A stretch of 64,000 bases of DNA from Streptomyces sp. NBC_00554. Its GTDB lineage: Bacteria > Actinomycetota > Actinomycetes > Streptomycetales > Streptomycetaceae. Location of the stretch: the NCBI RefSeq assembly GCF_041431135.1, contig NZ_CP107799.1, forward strand, positions 2,480,001 through 2,544,000. Direction: 5' to 3'. Below, piece after piece: positions 40,151 to 47,703 of this stretch. Below the pieces are notes generated by a model. It was not told where the DNA came from and ran no database searches. It was given only the letters and a program-made list of their open reading frames with translations. Both the position numbers and the translations under genes were made by a program. How positions within the stretch are numbered: the first letter of the stretch is position 1; every line of letters starts with the position of its first letter.

Positions 40151-41203
40151 ATGCCGGAACTGCGTGTCGTGGCCGTCTCTAACGACGGCACACGGCTGGT
40201 GCTGAAGGCTGCGGACAGCACGGAGTACACGCTTCCGATTGATGAGCGTCTGCGCGCCGCTGTACGCGGCGACCGTCCCCGCCTCGGCCAGATCGAAATC
40301 GAGGTGGAGAGTCATCTCCGCCCCCGAGACATTCAGGCGCGTATACGTGCCGGCGCCTCCGCCGAGGAGGTCGCCTCGCTCGCCGGGATCCCCGTCGACC
40401 GGGTGCGGCGCTTCGAGGGGCCTGTCCTCGCCGAGCGTGCCTTCATGGCCGAGCGCGCAAGGAAGACCCCTGTCCGCCGTCCAGGCGAGAACGCGGGACC
40501 CCAGCTCGGTGAGGCCGTGCAGGAGCGGCTGACGCTGCGCGGCGCCGAGAAGGAGACCGCCCAGTGGGACTCCTGGCGTCGTGACGACGGCACCTGGGAA
40601 GTGCTGTTGGTCTACCGGGTCGCGGGTGAGCCGCACTCGGCGAGCTGGACGTACGACCCGCCGCGGCGGCTCGTCCAGGCCGTCGACGACGAGGCGCGCT
40701 CGCTGATCGGCGAGTCCGACGACCTCTCGGCGGCCGCCGAACCGAGCTTCCCGTTCGTGCCGCGGATCGCCCGGCTGCCCCGGGACCGTCCGCTGGACCG
40801 CGCCCTGGACCGGCAGATGGAGCGGCCGAGCCTGCCCGCGCCTTCTGCGGAGCCGGTCGAGGAGTCCGAGCGCGACTCGCTCACCAGCCTCCTGGAGGCG
40901 GTGCCGAGCTTCCGCGGCGACATGGTGGTGCCCGAGCGTCCCTCCACCACGGAGCGGCCCGACACGGAGGAACCCGCCCCCGAGCCCGAGACCGAGGAGC
41001 CCCCGGCTCCCGCGGCCTCGGCCGGTGCCGGATCCGCCTACGCGGACGTGCTCATGCCCCGCTCGGTCGGCGCCCACCGCGACCGTCTCGTCGGCGCGAC
41101 CGACCGCCAGGCCGAGGCCGACGGCGTCCGCCCGGGCCGCCGCGCGGCGGTCCCGAGCTGGGACGAGATCGTGTTCGGTACACGGCGGAAGAAGCAGGAC
41201 TGA
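40151..41203 (+). CDS. sepH: septation protein SepH
   Basis: A 350-residue actinobacterial cell-division protein (DUF3071). Residues 1-~180 are the conserved part: MPELRVVAVSNDGTRLVLKA, then the helix-turn-helix-like RARIRAGASAEEVASLAGIPVDRVRRFEGPV (residues ~62-92), then WDSWRRDDGTWEVLLVYRVAG. The C-terminal half is a Pro/Glu-rich disordered linker ending in a basic tail (PSWDEIVFGTRRKKQD). SepH binds FtsZ and stimulates Z-ring assembly in Streptomyces and mycobacteria. ATG at 40151 with GGGAGG 6 bases upstream; the open frame to 40064 is an extension. Confidence 0.93.
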   Translation: MPELRVVAVSNDGTRLVLKAADSTEYTLPIDERLRAAVRGDRPRLGQIEIEVESHLRPRDIQARIRAGASAEEVASLAGIPVDRVRRFEGPVLAERAFMAERARKTPVRRPGENAGPQLGEAVQERLTLRGAEKETAQWDSWRRDDGTWEVLLVYRVAGEPHSASWTYDPPRRLVQAVDDEARSLIGESDDLSAAAEPSFPFVPRIARLPRDRPLDRALDRQMERPSLPAPSAEPVEESERDSLTSLLEAVPSFRGDMVVPERPSTTERPDTEEPAPEPETEEPPAPAASAGAGSAYADVLMPRSVGAHRDRLVGATDRQAEADGVRPGRRAAVPSWDEIVFGTRRKKQD

Positions 41204-41215
41204 TCAGTCGTACGA

Positions 41216-41252
41216 CGATGGGGCCCGCGCCGGTTCGGTGCGGGCCCCATCG
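41216..41252 (+). terminator. hairpin terminator after sepH
   Basis: CGATGGGGCCCGC (41216-41228) pairs perfectly with GCGGGCCCCATCG (41240-41252), loop 11 bases. It lies between sepH and the convergent sulfurtransferase. The 13-mer TACGACGATGGGG at 41211 is shared with the terminator at 21540. Confidence 0.8.
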
Positions 41253-41281
41253 CTGCTGCTGAGGATCGGGACCGGCCGCCG

Positions 41282-42109
41282 CTACTGAGGGTCCGGACCG
41301 ACCGCGACCGGGCGGCTCCCGTCCCTGGACCACTCCGACCAGGAACCCGCGTACAGCGCGGCCGGGATACCCGCGACGGCGAGCGCCAGCACCTCGTGCG
41401 CGCCGGAGACGCCCGAACCGCAGTAGACGCCGACCTCGGACGTGCCGGTCGCGCCAAGGGACTTGAAGCGGTCGGCGAGTTCGGCGGCGGGCAGGAACCG
41501 TCCGTCGTCCGTGACGTTCTGCGTGGTCGGCGCGGAGACCGCGCCGGGGATGTGCCCGCCCACGGGGTCGATCGGTTCGACCTCGCCGCGGTACCGCTCG
41601 CCCGCCCGGGCGTCGAGCAGCAGTCCGGTACGGGCCAGCGCCGCCGCCCCGTCCGCGTCGAGCAGCGGCCGGGCGCCGGGCACGGGTACGAAGGATCCGG
41701 CAGCGGGGGCGGGCAGCTCCGACGACACCGGACCGCTCCAGGCGGTGAACCCGCCGTCAAGCACACGCACGGACGGGTGACCCGTATAGCCCAGCAGCCA
41801 CCACGCGCGCGCGGCGCCCCAGCCGAGCCCGCCGTCGTACACAACGACATCGCGGTCCGCCGAGACACCGGCGGCACGCATCGCCGCGCCGAAGACTTCG
41901 GGATCGGGCAGCGGATGACGGCCCCCGGCCCCCGCCGGACCTGCAAGTTCAGAATCCAAATCGACAAAAACGGCGCCAGGAATGTGCGCCTTCTCGTACT
42001 CGGAGCGCAGACTCGGACCACCCAGCTGCCAGCGGACGTCGAGGACGACCGGGGGGTTCGGTCCGGCCAGGTCGCTCGCCAGCTCGGGTGCGGAGATGAT
42101 GGCGTTCAT
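41282..42109 (-). CDS. sseA: thiosulfate/3-mercaptopyruvate sulfurtransferase (two rhodanese domains)
   Basis: A 275-residue tandem-rhodanese enzyme. The N-terminal domain (~1-125) is structural: its active-loop position reads VVVYDGGLGWGAARAW, with no catalytic Cys. The C-terminal domain (~140-265) carries Cys230 in the loop YCGSGVSGAHEVLAL, as in mercaptopyruvate/thiosulfate sulfurtransferases. Interdomain signature HIPGAVFVDLDSELAG is present. It transfers sulfane sulfur to cyanide or thiols. ATG at 42109 with AAGGA 9 bases upstream; the start at 42148 is not supported. Convergent with sepH. Confidence 0.93.
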   Translation of the reverse strand: MNAIISAPELASDLAGPNPPVVLDVRWQLGGPSLRSEYEKAHIPGAVFVDLDSELAGPAGAGGRHPLPDPEVFGAAMRAAGVSADRDVVVYDGGLGWGAARAWWLLGYTGHPSVRVLDGGFTAWSGPVSSELPAPAAGSFVPVPGARPLLDADGAAALARTGLLLDARAGERYRGEVEPIDPVGGHIPGAVSAPTTQNVTDDGRFLPAAELADRFKSLGATGTSEVGVYCGSGVSGAHEVLALAVAGIPAALYAGSWSEWSRDGSRPVAVGPDPQ

Positions 42110-42433
42110 GGCCACCATCCTTGCGCACGGGGTGGCCGCGTCGTCCATGTCGGGCTACTGTGCTCCGCCGGGCGGGTCCGATCACCAGGCGTATGGGATC
42201 GGGCACATGCTGTACAGCCGATGGACACCACGCGGCAATCGTGCGGAAACGGACGGGAAACGGCTCATCGGGCATCCTCCGGCCGTAGGCCGCTGAACGA
42301 CGGCGCGGCCGGGACGCACGGTGCGACCGGTGGTGCGAACATCGGCACGGGGCTTATGAGCACGCGATCGCGGTACGCGTGCGGTAGGCGGAAGGTGACC
42401 CGGCCACCGCGAGGGGCCGAGAAGAGAGTGACG
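42110..42433. other. 324-bp divergent intergenic region
   Basis: Between sseA and the VOC gene. No gene is recognised; short open frames lack ribosome sites. It must contain both promoters, but I cannot identify them. Confidence 0.4.
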
Positions 42434-43237
42434 ATGACCGAGGCACGGGGGTCGGCCGGCCTGAACGGCACAACGCACGCTCGGCACGCGCCCGGCACAC
42501 CCTGCTGGGTGAGCCTGATGGTGCACGGGATGGCCACGACCCAGGACTTCTACGGAGCGCTGTTCGGCTGGGAGTTCCAGCCGGGCCCGCACCAGCTCGG
42601 CCCCTACGTACGGGCCCTGCTCGACGATCAAGAGGTGGCGGGGATCGGGCAGCTGCCGCCCGACCGGCATCTGCCTATCGCCTGGACGCCGTATCTCGCC
42701 TCGGACGACGTCGACCTGACCGCCGAGACGGTGCGGCACAGTGGCGGCACCGTGGGGGTCGGCCCCCTGGACGCGGGCGAGGCCGGCCGCATGGCGATCG
42801 CCTCGGACCCGACGGGCGCCGTCTTCGGGATCTGGCAGGCGGCCGCCCACCTGGGGACAGGGATCACCGGCGTGCCCGGTACCCCCGCGTGGAACGAGCT
42901 CGTGACCCGCGACACCGAGAGCGTCGTCAAGTTCTACCAGGGGGTCTTCGGCTACGAGCTGGAGCCGGTCGTCTCGGCCGACTTCGACTACGTGACCCTG
43001 CACATCAACGGCAGTCCGGTGGCCGGCATCCACGGCGTCGGCCACGGCCTGCCCCGCGACCGGGGCCCGCACTGGATGACGTACTTCGAGGCCGCGGACG
43101 TGGACGACATGGTCGCCCGTGTCACGGACCTCGGCGGGCATCTCCTCAAACCGGCCCACGACTCGCACTACGGGCGGGTGGCGACGGTGGCGGACCCGGA
43201 GGGCGCGATGTTCTCCCTGATCCACACCGTCCATTGA
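42434..43237 (+). CDS. tandem VOC (glyoxalase/bleomycin-resistance fold) protein
   Basis: A 267-residue protein with two vicinal-oxygen-chelate domains. Repeat 1 is ~20-135 (CWVSLMVHGMATTQDFYGALFGWEFQPG ... VFGIWQAA) and repeat 2 is ~150-265 (WNELVTRDTESVVKFYQGVFGYELEP ... EGAMFSLIH). Such two-domain proteins are often annotated as hydroxylases or glyoxalase-like and bind metals or small ligands; no catalytic role can be assigned. I chose the ATG at 42434 with GAGAAGAGAG upstream. The open frame back to 41396 is the shadow of sseA. The 3' end is duplicated just after the stop. Confidence 0.88.
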   Translation: MTEARGSAGLNGTTHARHAPGTPCWVSLMVHGMATTQDFYGALFGWEFQPGPHQLGPYVRALLDDQEVAGIGQLPPDRHLPIAWTPYLASDDVDLTAETVRHSGGTVGVGPLDAGEAGRMAIASDPTGAVFGIWQAAAHLGTGITGVPGTPAWNELVTRDTESVVKFYQGVFGYELEPVVSADFDYVTLHINGSPVAGIHGVGHGLPRDRGPHWMTYFEAADVDDMVARVTDLGGHLLKPAHDSHYGRVATVADPEGAMFSLIHTVH

Positions 43238-43259
43238 CGTGATCAACACCGTCCATTGA
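43218..43259. repeat. 22-bp-period tandem duplication at the VOC gene end
   Basis: A 20-mer (43218-43237), covering the last codons and the stop of the VOC gene, is repeated at 43240-43259 with one mismatch (position 6, C to A). Confidence 0.85.
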
Positions 43260-43290
43260 ACGGACGCCGGACTTCACTCTCCTGATGCGT

Positions 43291-44178
43291 TCAGGGCGTG
43301 AGCATCCGGTCCTGCTCCACCGGGGGTGTGCCGTCGTACCAGGGCAGAGGCTTGCCGAAGCGGACCAGTTCGCCGTAGAGGGCGGGATCGGCGTGGTCGG
43401 CGAAGATCAGGTCGAGCACGGCTCGGGCGGCCCGGGCCGGCGACTGGGCATGGCTGTAGTCGCTGAACCAGGGGCGCGAGGTGGCGGTGTCGACCATGCC
43501 GGGGCACACCGCCGCGATCAACGTGCCGGTGGCGAGGTCGTGTTCGCGGCGTTCGGCGGCGAGCGCGCGGACGGCGGCGACCTGAGCCACCTTCGAGGGC
43601 ACGTTCAGCCAGATCGGCCAGCCCGCCTCCGCGGCGGTCCTGTTGTGGATGGCGCGGCGCCACGACTCGACGGCGTATGCGACCTGGTCGAGGCTCGCGC
43701 CGTCGAACAAGTGGTGCAGCCGCGGGTCGAGATGGCCGAGCGTGCCCAGGCTGCTGGCCACGACGAGCAGCCGTCCGCCCGGGCGCAGGGCGGGACCGAA
43801 AGAGCGCAGGATCGCGTGAGTGGCGGTGTTGGAGACGTCGATGAACTCGTCGGCCCGCTCGGCCTGTGACTCCTCGGGCAGCAGGCGCGCGATCGCGTTG
43901 GAGATGACGACGTCGACCCCTCCGTGGCGGGCCCGGAGGTCCTCGGCGAGGTGGGCGATGGCTTCGGTGTCGGTGACGTCCAGGACGCGGCCCTCGACGC
44001 GGGCGCGGGTACCGGGCAGCTGGGTGACCTCGCGGGCGGCGTCCGTCACGCGCTGGTGGCTGCGGCCGGTCAGCAGGACCAGGTCGTCCGGGCTCATACG
44101 GGCCGCCAGTCCTTCGACGAGGGCCCGGCCGAGTCCTTGGTTGGCGCCCGTGACGAGGGCGATGCGTGAAGCGTTCAT
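43291..44178 (-). CDS. carbonyl-reductase-like SDR protein lacking the catalytic Tyr
   Basis: A 295-residue short-chain dehydrogenase/reductase fold. The cofactor motif IALVTGANQGLGRALVEGL is intact, and the NAG position reads VVISNAI. The Ser strand is LLVVASSLGTLG. As in carbonyl reductase (CBR1), ~40 residues are inserted before the YxxxK helix, but the motif here is NVPSKVAQVAAVRALA, so the catalytic Tyr is Asn while Lys is kept. Reductase activity may be lost or altered. ATG at 44178. Divergent from a LysR regulator 71 bp away, its likely controller. Confidence 0.85.
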   Translation of the reverse strand: MNASRIALVTGANQGLGRALVEGLAARMSPDDLVLLTGRSHQRVTDAAREVTQLPGTRARVEGRVLDVTDTEAIAHLAEDLRARHGGVDVVISNAIARLLPEESQAERADEFIDVSNTATHAILRSFGPALRPGGRLLVVASSLGTLGHLDPRLHHLFDGASLDQVAYAVESWRRAIHNRTAAEAGWPIWLNVPSKVAQVAAVRALAAERREHDLATGTLIAAVCPGMVDTATSRPWFSDYSHAQSPARAARAVLDLIFADHADPALYGELVRFGKPLPWYDGTPPVEQDRMLTP

Positions 44179-44249
44179 GCGTCCCACGCTAGGAACGCCG
44201 CATCCATGAGTCCAACGAGAGTTCGGCACGGCTAGCATGCGTGAACGTC

Positions 44250-45179
44250 ATGGACTTCACGGATGTGTCACTGACCGCGCTGCGCGTCTTCCGCGCCGTG
44301 GCCGAACAGGGAACCTTCACCGCGGCCGCCGCGTCGCTGGGCTACACCCAGTCGGCGGTGTCCCGGCAGATCGCCGCGATCGAACGGGCCGCGGGCGCGG
44401 AGCTGGTGGAGCGGCGGCGCGACGGAGTACGGCTCACCGCGGTCGGCCGCGTCGTCATGCGCCGCGCGACTGTCGTACTGGACGAGATCGACGCGACCGC
44501 CAGGGAGCTGTCCGGCCTGCCCGGCCAGGCCGGGACGGTCCGCCTGGGATGGTTCCCGAGCGCCGGCGCCGTCCTGCTGCCCCGGGCCCTGGCCGCGCTG
44601 CACCACTCAGACCCGGACCTTCACGTGGTCGGCCGGGAGGGCAGCACCCCGGCGCTGGTGCGCGCCCTGCGGGCGGGCAGCCTCGACCTGGCCCTGCTCG
44701 CTTCGGCGCCGCCGTTCCGGCCGCCGGACGCCGAGTCGCCCCCGCTCGTGCTGCACACGCTCACCGAACGTGCGCTGTGTCTGGCGGTGCCCGCCACCCA
44801 TCCCCTTGCCCGCGGCGACTTCGTCGACGTGGCCGACCTGCGCGGGCAGCGCTGGATCGCGGGCTCCTCCTCGGGAGAGGACCGGCTGATGGGCGTATGG
44901 CCCGGCCTGGACGAGCGGCCCGAGATCGCCCACACCGCCCGGGACTGGCTCGCCAAGCTCCAACTCGTCGCCGCCGGCTGCGGGCTGACCACCGTGCCCG
45001 CCGTCCTCGCTGCCGCCGCGCCACCGGGTGTCCGCGTCCTCCCGGTCCGCGGCGGGCCCCAGGAACAGCGGCGCCTGCTCCTGGCCCGTCTCCCCCACCC
45101 GCCGACCGATCCGGTCACCCGGGTGGCAGCCGCCCTCCGCGCGGCGGCCCTCGACGCCGCTGTCGTCAGGCCGATGTGA
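44250..45179 (+). CDS. LysR family transcriptional regulator
   Basis: A 309-residue LysR regulator. The N-terminal winged helix-turn-helix is at ~5-62 (LTALRVFRAVAEQGTFTAAAASLGYTQSAVSRQIAAIERAAGAEL); the effector domain starts at ~90 (VRLGWFPSAGAVLLPRALAALH). A TAGCAT -10-like element ends 10 bases before the ATG at 44250, and there is no Shine-Dalgarno; a GTG at 44241 is the alternative start. It is divergent from the SDR gene, the standard arrangement for a LysR regulator and its target. Its 3' end overlaps the convergent tdk gene by 14 bp. Confidence 0.9.
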   Translation: MDFTDVSLTALRVFRAVAEQGTFTAAAASLGYTQSAVSRQIAAIERAAGAELVERRRDGVRLTAVGRVVMRRATVVLDEIDATARELSGLPGQAGTVRLGWFPSAGAVLLPRALAALHHSDPDLHVVGREGSTPALVRALRAGSLDLALLASAPPFRPPDAESPPLVLHTLTERALCLAVPATHPLARGDFVDVADLRGQRWIAGSSSGEDRLMGVWPGLDERPEIAHTARDWLAKLQLVAAGCGLTTVPAVLAAAAPPGVRVLPVRGGPQEQRRLLLARLPHPPTDPVTRVAAALRAAALDAAVVRPM

Positions 45180-45816
45180 CCGGCAGGACGTCGGGAGACA
45201 GCACGCTCGCGTGGGCCGAGGCGCTGGTCATACGGCGACGGTGGTGGCGGCGGCACAGGACCTCGTAACCGATCTCCCCCACCGGGCGGTTGACGTCGCC
45301 GACGACCACCTGGGCGCCCTCGACCACCATCTCCCCGCCGACCGTGCGGGCATTGTGCGTGGCCCGGGCGCCGCACCAGCACAGGGCCTCCACCTGGAGG
45401 GCCTCTATCCGGTCGGCCAGCTCGATCAGCCGCTGCGAGCCGGGGAAGAGCTTGGTGCGGAAGTCGGTGGTGATACCGAAGGCGAAGACATCGAGCCCCA
45501 GGTCGTCGACGACCCGCGCCAGCTGGTCGATCTGGTCCGGCGCGAGGAACTGCGCCTCGTCGACGATCACGTAGTCGACCCTGCCGCCCTTGGACAGCTG
45601 ATCGACCAGATACCCGTACAGGTCCATGCTCTCGGTGGCCTCGACCGCCTCCGTGACCAGGCCGAGGCGCGAGGACAGCTTTCCCTCGCCCGCCCGGTCG
45701 TCCCGCGTGAAGATCACACCCTGAAGCCCGCGGGCCGAGCGGTTGTGCCCGATCTGCAGTGCCAGAGTGCTCTTCCCACAATCCATGGTTCCGGAGAAGA
45801 ACACCAGCTCAGGCAT
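45166..45816 (-). CDS. tdk: thymidine kinase
   Basis: A 216-residue type II thymidine kinase of the thymidine salvage pathway (thymidine + ATP to dTMP). P-loop FFSGTMDCGKSTLALQ (residues ~5-20), DEAQFL (Walker B and catalytic Glu), GLDVFAFGITTDFRTKLFPGS, and the lasso/zinc region with CWCGARATHNAR and LCRRHH as likely metal ligands. I chose the ATG at 45816; AAAGG lies 13 bases upstream, a rather long spacing, and a TTG at 45840 is an alternative. The gene after it on the same strand side is the alkaline-phosphatase-type gene. Confidence 0.93.
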   Translation of the reverse strand: MPELVFFSGTMDCGKSTLALQIGHNRSARGLQGVIFTRDDRAGEGKLSSRLGLVTEAVEATESMDLYGYLVDQLSKGGRVDYVIVDEAQFLAPDQIDQLARVVDDLGLDVFAFGITTDFRTKLFPGSQRLIELADRIEALQVEALCWCGARATHNARTVGGEMVVEGAQVVVGDVNRPVGEIGYEVLCRRHHRRRMTSASAHASVLSPDVLPVTSA

Positions 45817-45864
45817 GGGAAGTTGGGCACCTTTCGGCAACGGGGAGAGGGGGAGGGGGAGGTA

Positions 45865-47052
45865 TCAGGAACGTACTTGCAGGAGCGGGACGTGCTGCTC
45901 CACCGGTGTCATCGAGCCGTGGTTGCCGACCATCGCCGACTCCTTCGGCTCCCGCTCGGACGCGGTGATCAGGACGTCGTCGCGAGCCGCCGCGACCACG
46001 TCGCCGATACGGGCGTACACGCGCTCGTCGATCTGCGGGCCGAACCAGCCCGCCGCGATCGCCTCGTCGCGCGAGGCCACCCAGAACTGCTCGCCGAGCA
46101 CCTCGCGCCAGCAGGTCAGGACGTCGGACTCGGCGCCGGGTACGGCGTAGACGTGCCGGGCGCGGCCCTCGCCGCCGAGGAGGGCGACTCCGGCGCGCAG
46201 CTCCCAGTCCTCGTCGAAGTCGATGCGGTGCTGCTCGTCGAAGGGGATGTCGATCATGCCGTGGTCGGCGGTGACATACAGGGCCGTGCGCGGCGGCAGT
46301 TGCTCCGCGAGGCGCTGGACCAGGCGGTCGACGTACATCAGCTGGCCGCGCCAGGGGTCGGAGTCGACGCCGAAGCGGTGGCCCTTGCCGTCCACCTCGG
46401 CGTAGTACGTGTAGACCAAGGAGCGGTCGCCCGCGGCGAGTTGCGCGGCCGCGACGTCCATGCGCTCCTCGCCGGTCAGCCGGCCGTGGAACGTTCCGCC
46501 ACTGAGCGCGATCTTCGTCAGTGGGGTGTTCTGGAAGGCGGGCGAGGAGACCTGGGCGGTGTGTACGCCCGCCGCGTCGGCCAGCTGGAAGATAGTGGGG
46601 TACGGCTGCCACTTGCGCGGGTCCGTCCACGGATTCCAGCGCAGCTGGTTCATCAGCTCGCCGGTCCTCGGGTTGCGCGCGGTGTAGCCGGGCAGGCCGT
46701 GCGCGCCGGGCGGCAGACCGGTGCCGACCGATGCGAGCGAGGTCGCGGTGGTGGCCGGGTAGCCCGCGGTGATCGGGCGGCCGGTGCCTCCTCGCGAGGA
46801 CGCCAGGAGCGACGTCATGAAGGGGGCCTCGTCGGGGTGCGCCTTCAGCTGCTCCCAGCCGAGGCCGTCGATCAGGAAGACGCAGTTCCGGTCGGCCTCG
46901 GTCAGCTCGGGTATGGCGGCGGTCATGCCGGGCACGGACATGCCCGCGGCGAGCGTGGGGAGCAGATCGGCGAGCGAGCCGGCGCCGTACTCGGGGACGG
47001 GCGCGGTGTCGAGGGCAAGGGGTTCCGGGTGGTCCCAGGCGGGCAGGACCAT
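45865..47052 (-). CDS. alkaline-phosphatase-superfamily nucleotide pyrophosphatase/phosphodiesterase
   Basis: A 395-residue enzyme of the type I phosphodiesterase/NPP branch of the alkaline phosphatase superfamily. Metal-site elements: FLIDGLGWEQL (first Asp), the Thr nucleophile region GYPATTATSLASVGTGLPPGAHGLPGY, YYAEVDGKGHRFG (Asp/His), YVTADHGMIDIP (Asp-His) and VGNHGSMTP (His). No signal peptide is visible. It hydrolyses phosphodiester or pyrophosphate bonds; the substrate is unknown. Its ATG overlaps the DUF5998 stop by one base (TGATG), so the two are coupled. Confidence 0.9.
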   Translation of the reverse strand: MVLPAWDHPEPLALDTAPVPEYGAGSLADLLPTLAAGMSVPGMTAAIPELTEADRNCVFLIDGLGWEQLKAHPDEAPFMTSLLASSRGGTGRPITAGYPATTATSLASVGTGLPPGAHGLPGYTARNPRTGELMNQLRWNPWTDPRKWQPYPTIFQLADAAGVHTAQVSSPAFQNTPLTKIALSGGTFHGRLTGEERMDVAAAQLAAGDRSLVYTYYAEVDGKGHRFGVDSDPWRGQLMYVDRLVQRLAEQLPPRTALYVTADHGMIDIPFDEQHRIDFDEDWELRAGVALLGGEGRARHVYAVPGAESDVLTCWREVLGEQFWVASRDEAIAAGWFGPQIDERVYARIGDVVAAARDDVLITASEREPKESAMVGNHGSMTPVEQHVPLLQVRS

Positions 47053-47639
47053 CAGCGCGCGATGTCCGCGGTCGCCTCGGAGAGGGCCTGCGCGAAGGCG
47101 AGGGCCTGGCGCACCGTCTCCGGGCCGTCCCCGGCCTCGCTGACGCGCAGGCTCAGGTCGTCCGCCGTCGAGTTGCCCGTGTAGCCGTGGTCCGCCTCGC
47201 AGTTGGGGTCACCGCAGGCGGCGGGCTCCAGGTCGATGCGGGAGACCGCGCCCCAGCCGATGGTGAGGACGACCTCGCGGGGCAGCGTGCCCGGTGCGTA
47301 CGACTCGGGGTTGGCGACGACCCTGCTGACGACGACCGACGAGATCCGGCCGAGCTTCACGGACTCCGTCGACGTGGTGGCGTACGGCGTCGGGGAGGTG
47401 GTGTCCTCGGCCTGCTCGTCGGTGTGGCTCACGATGAAACGGTTGCCCGTGAGGACGAGCACCGTGACGTGCCGACGCACCTCGTTCGCGTCGAACGTCG
47501 TCTCCTGATGAACCAGGTACGACCGGATGGTGTCGCCGCCGATCGCGGCCTCCACCGCCTCGGCCACGAGGGCCGGGTAGTAGCCGCTGCGCTCGATCGC
47601 CGCTCGCAGCCCCTGGGTCGTCGTACTGGTCTTGGCCAT
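47052..47639 (-). CDS. DUF5998 family protein
   Basis: A 195-residue soluble actinobacterial protein (MAKTSTTTQGLRAAIERSGYYP). Conserved-looking segments are LVHQETTFDANEVRRHVTVLVLTGNRFIVSHTDE and VVLTIGWGAVSRIDLEPAACGDPNCEADHGYTG. The CGDPNCEADH motif could bind a metal. It resembles YokE-type PH-like proteins in strand pattern, without firm homology. The start is uncertain among three ATGs; 47639 fits a leaderless transcript (TAAGAT 7 bases upstream). Operon with the phosphatase-type gene. Confidence 0.82.
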   Translation of the reverse strand: MAKTSTTTQGLRAAIERSGYYPALVAEAVEAAIGGDTIRSYLVHQETTFDANEVRRHVTVLVLTGNRFIVSHTDEQAEDTTSPTPYATTSTESVKLGRISSVVVSRVVANPESYAPGTLPREVVLTIGWGAVSRIDLEPAACGDPNCEADHGYTGNSTADDLSLRVSEAGDGPETVRQALAFAQALSEATADIAR

Positions 47640-47703
47640 GATGTCCATCTTACGGGCGCCCACTGACTGCGAGGCACCGCTCGGGAGGTCCGCCTGACGG
47701 AGA

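Noticed and set aside
41396..42433. Long open frame (613 codons in total) running through the sulfurtransferase region in front of the VOC domains
   Set aside because: The upstream part is the antisense shadow of sseA, with Arg/Gly/Ala-rich composition and no ribosome site; the VOC gene has its own ATG and ribosome site at 42434.
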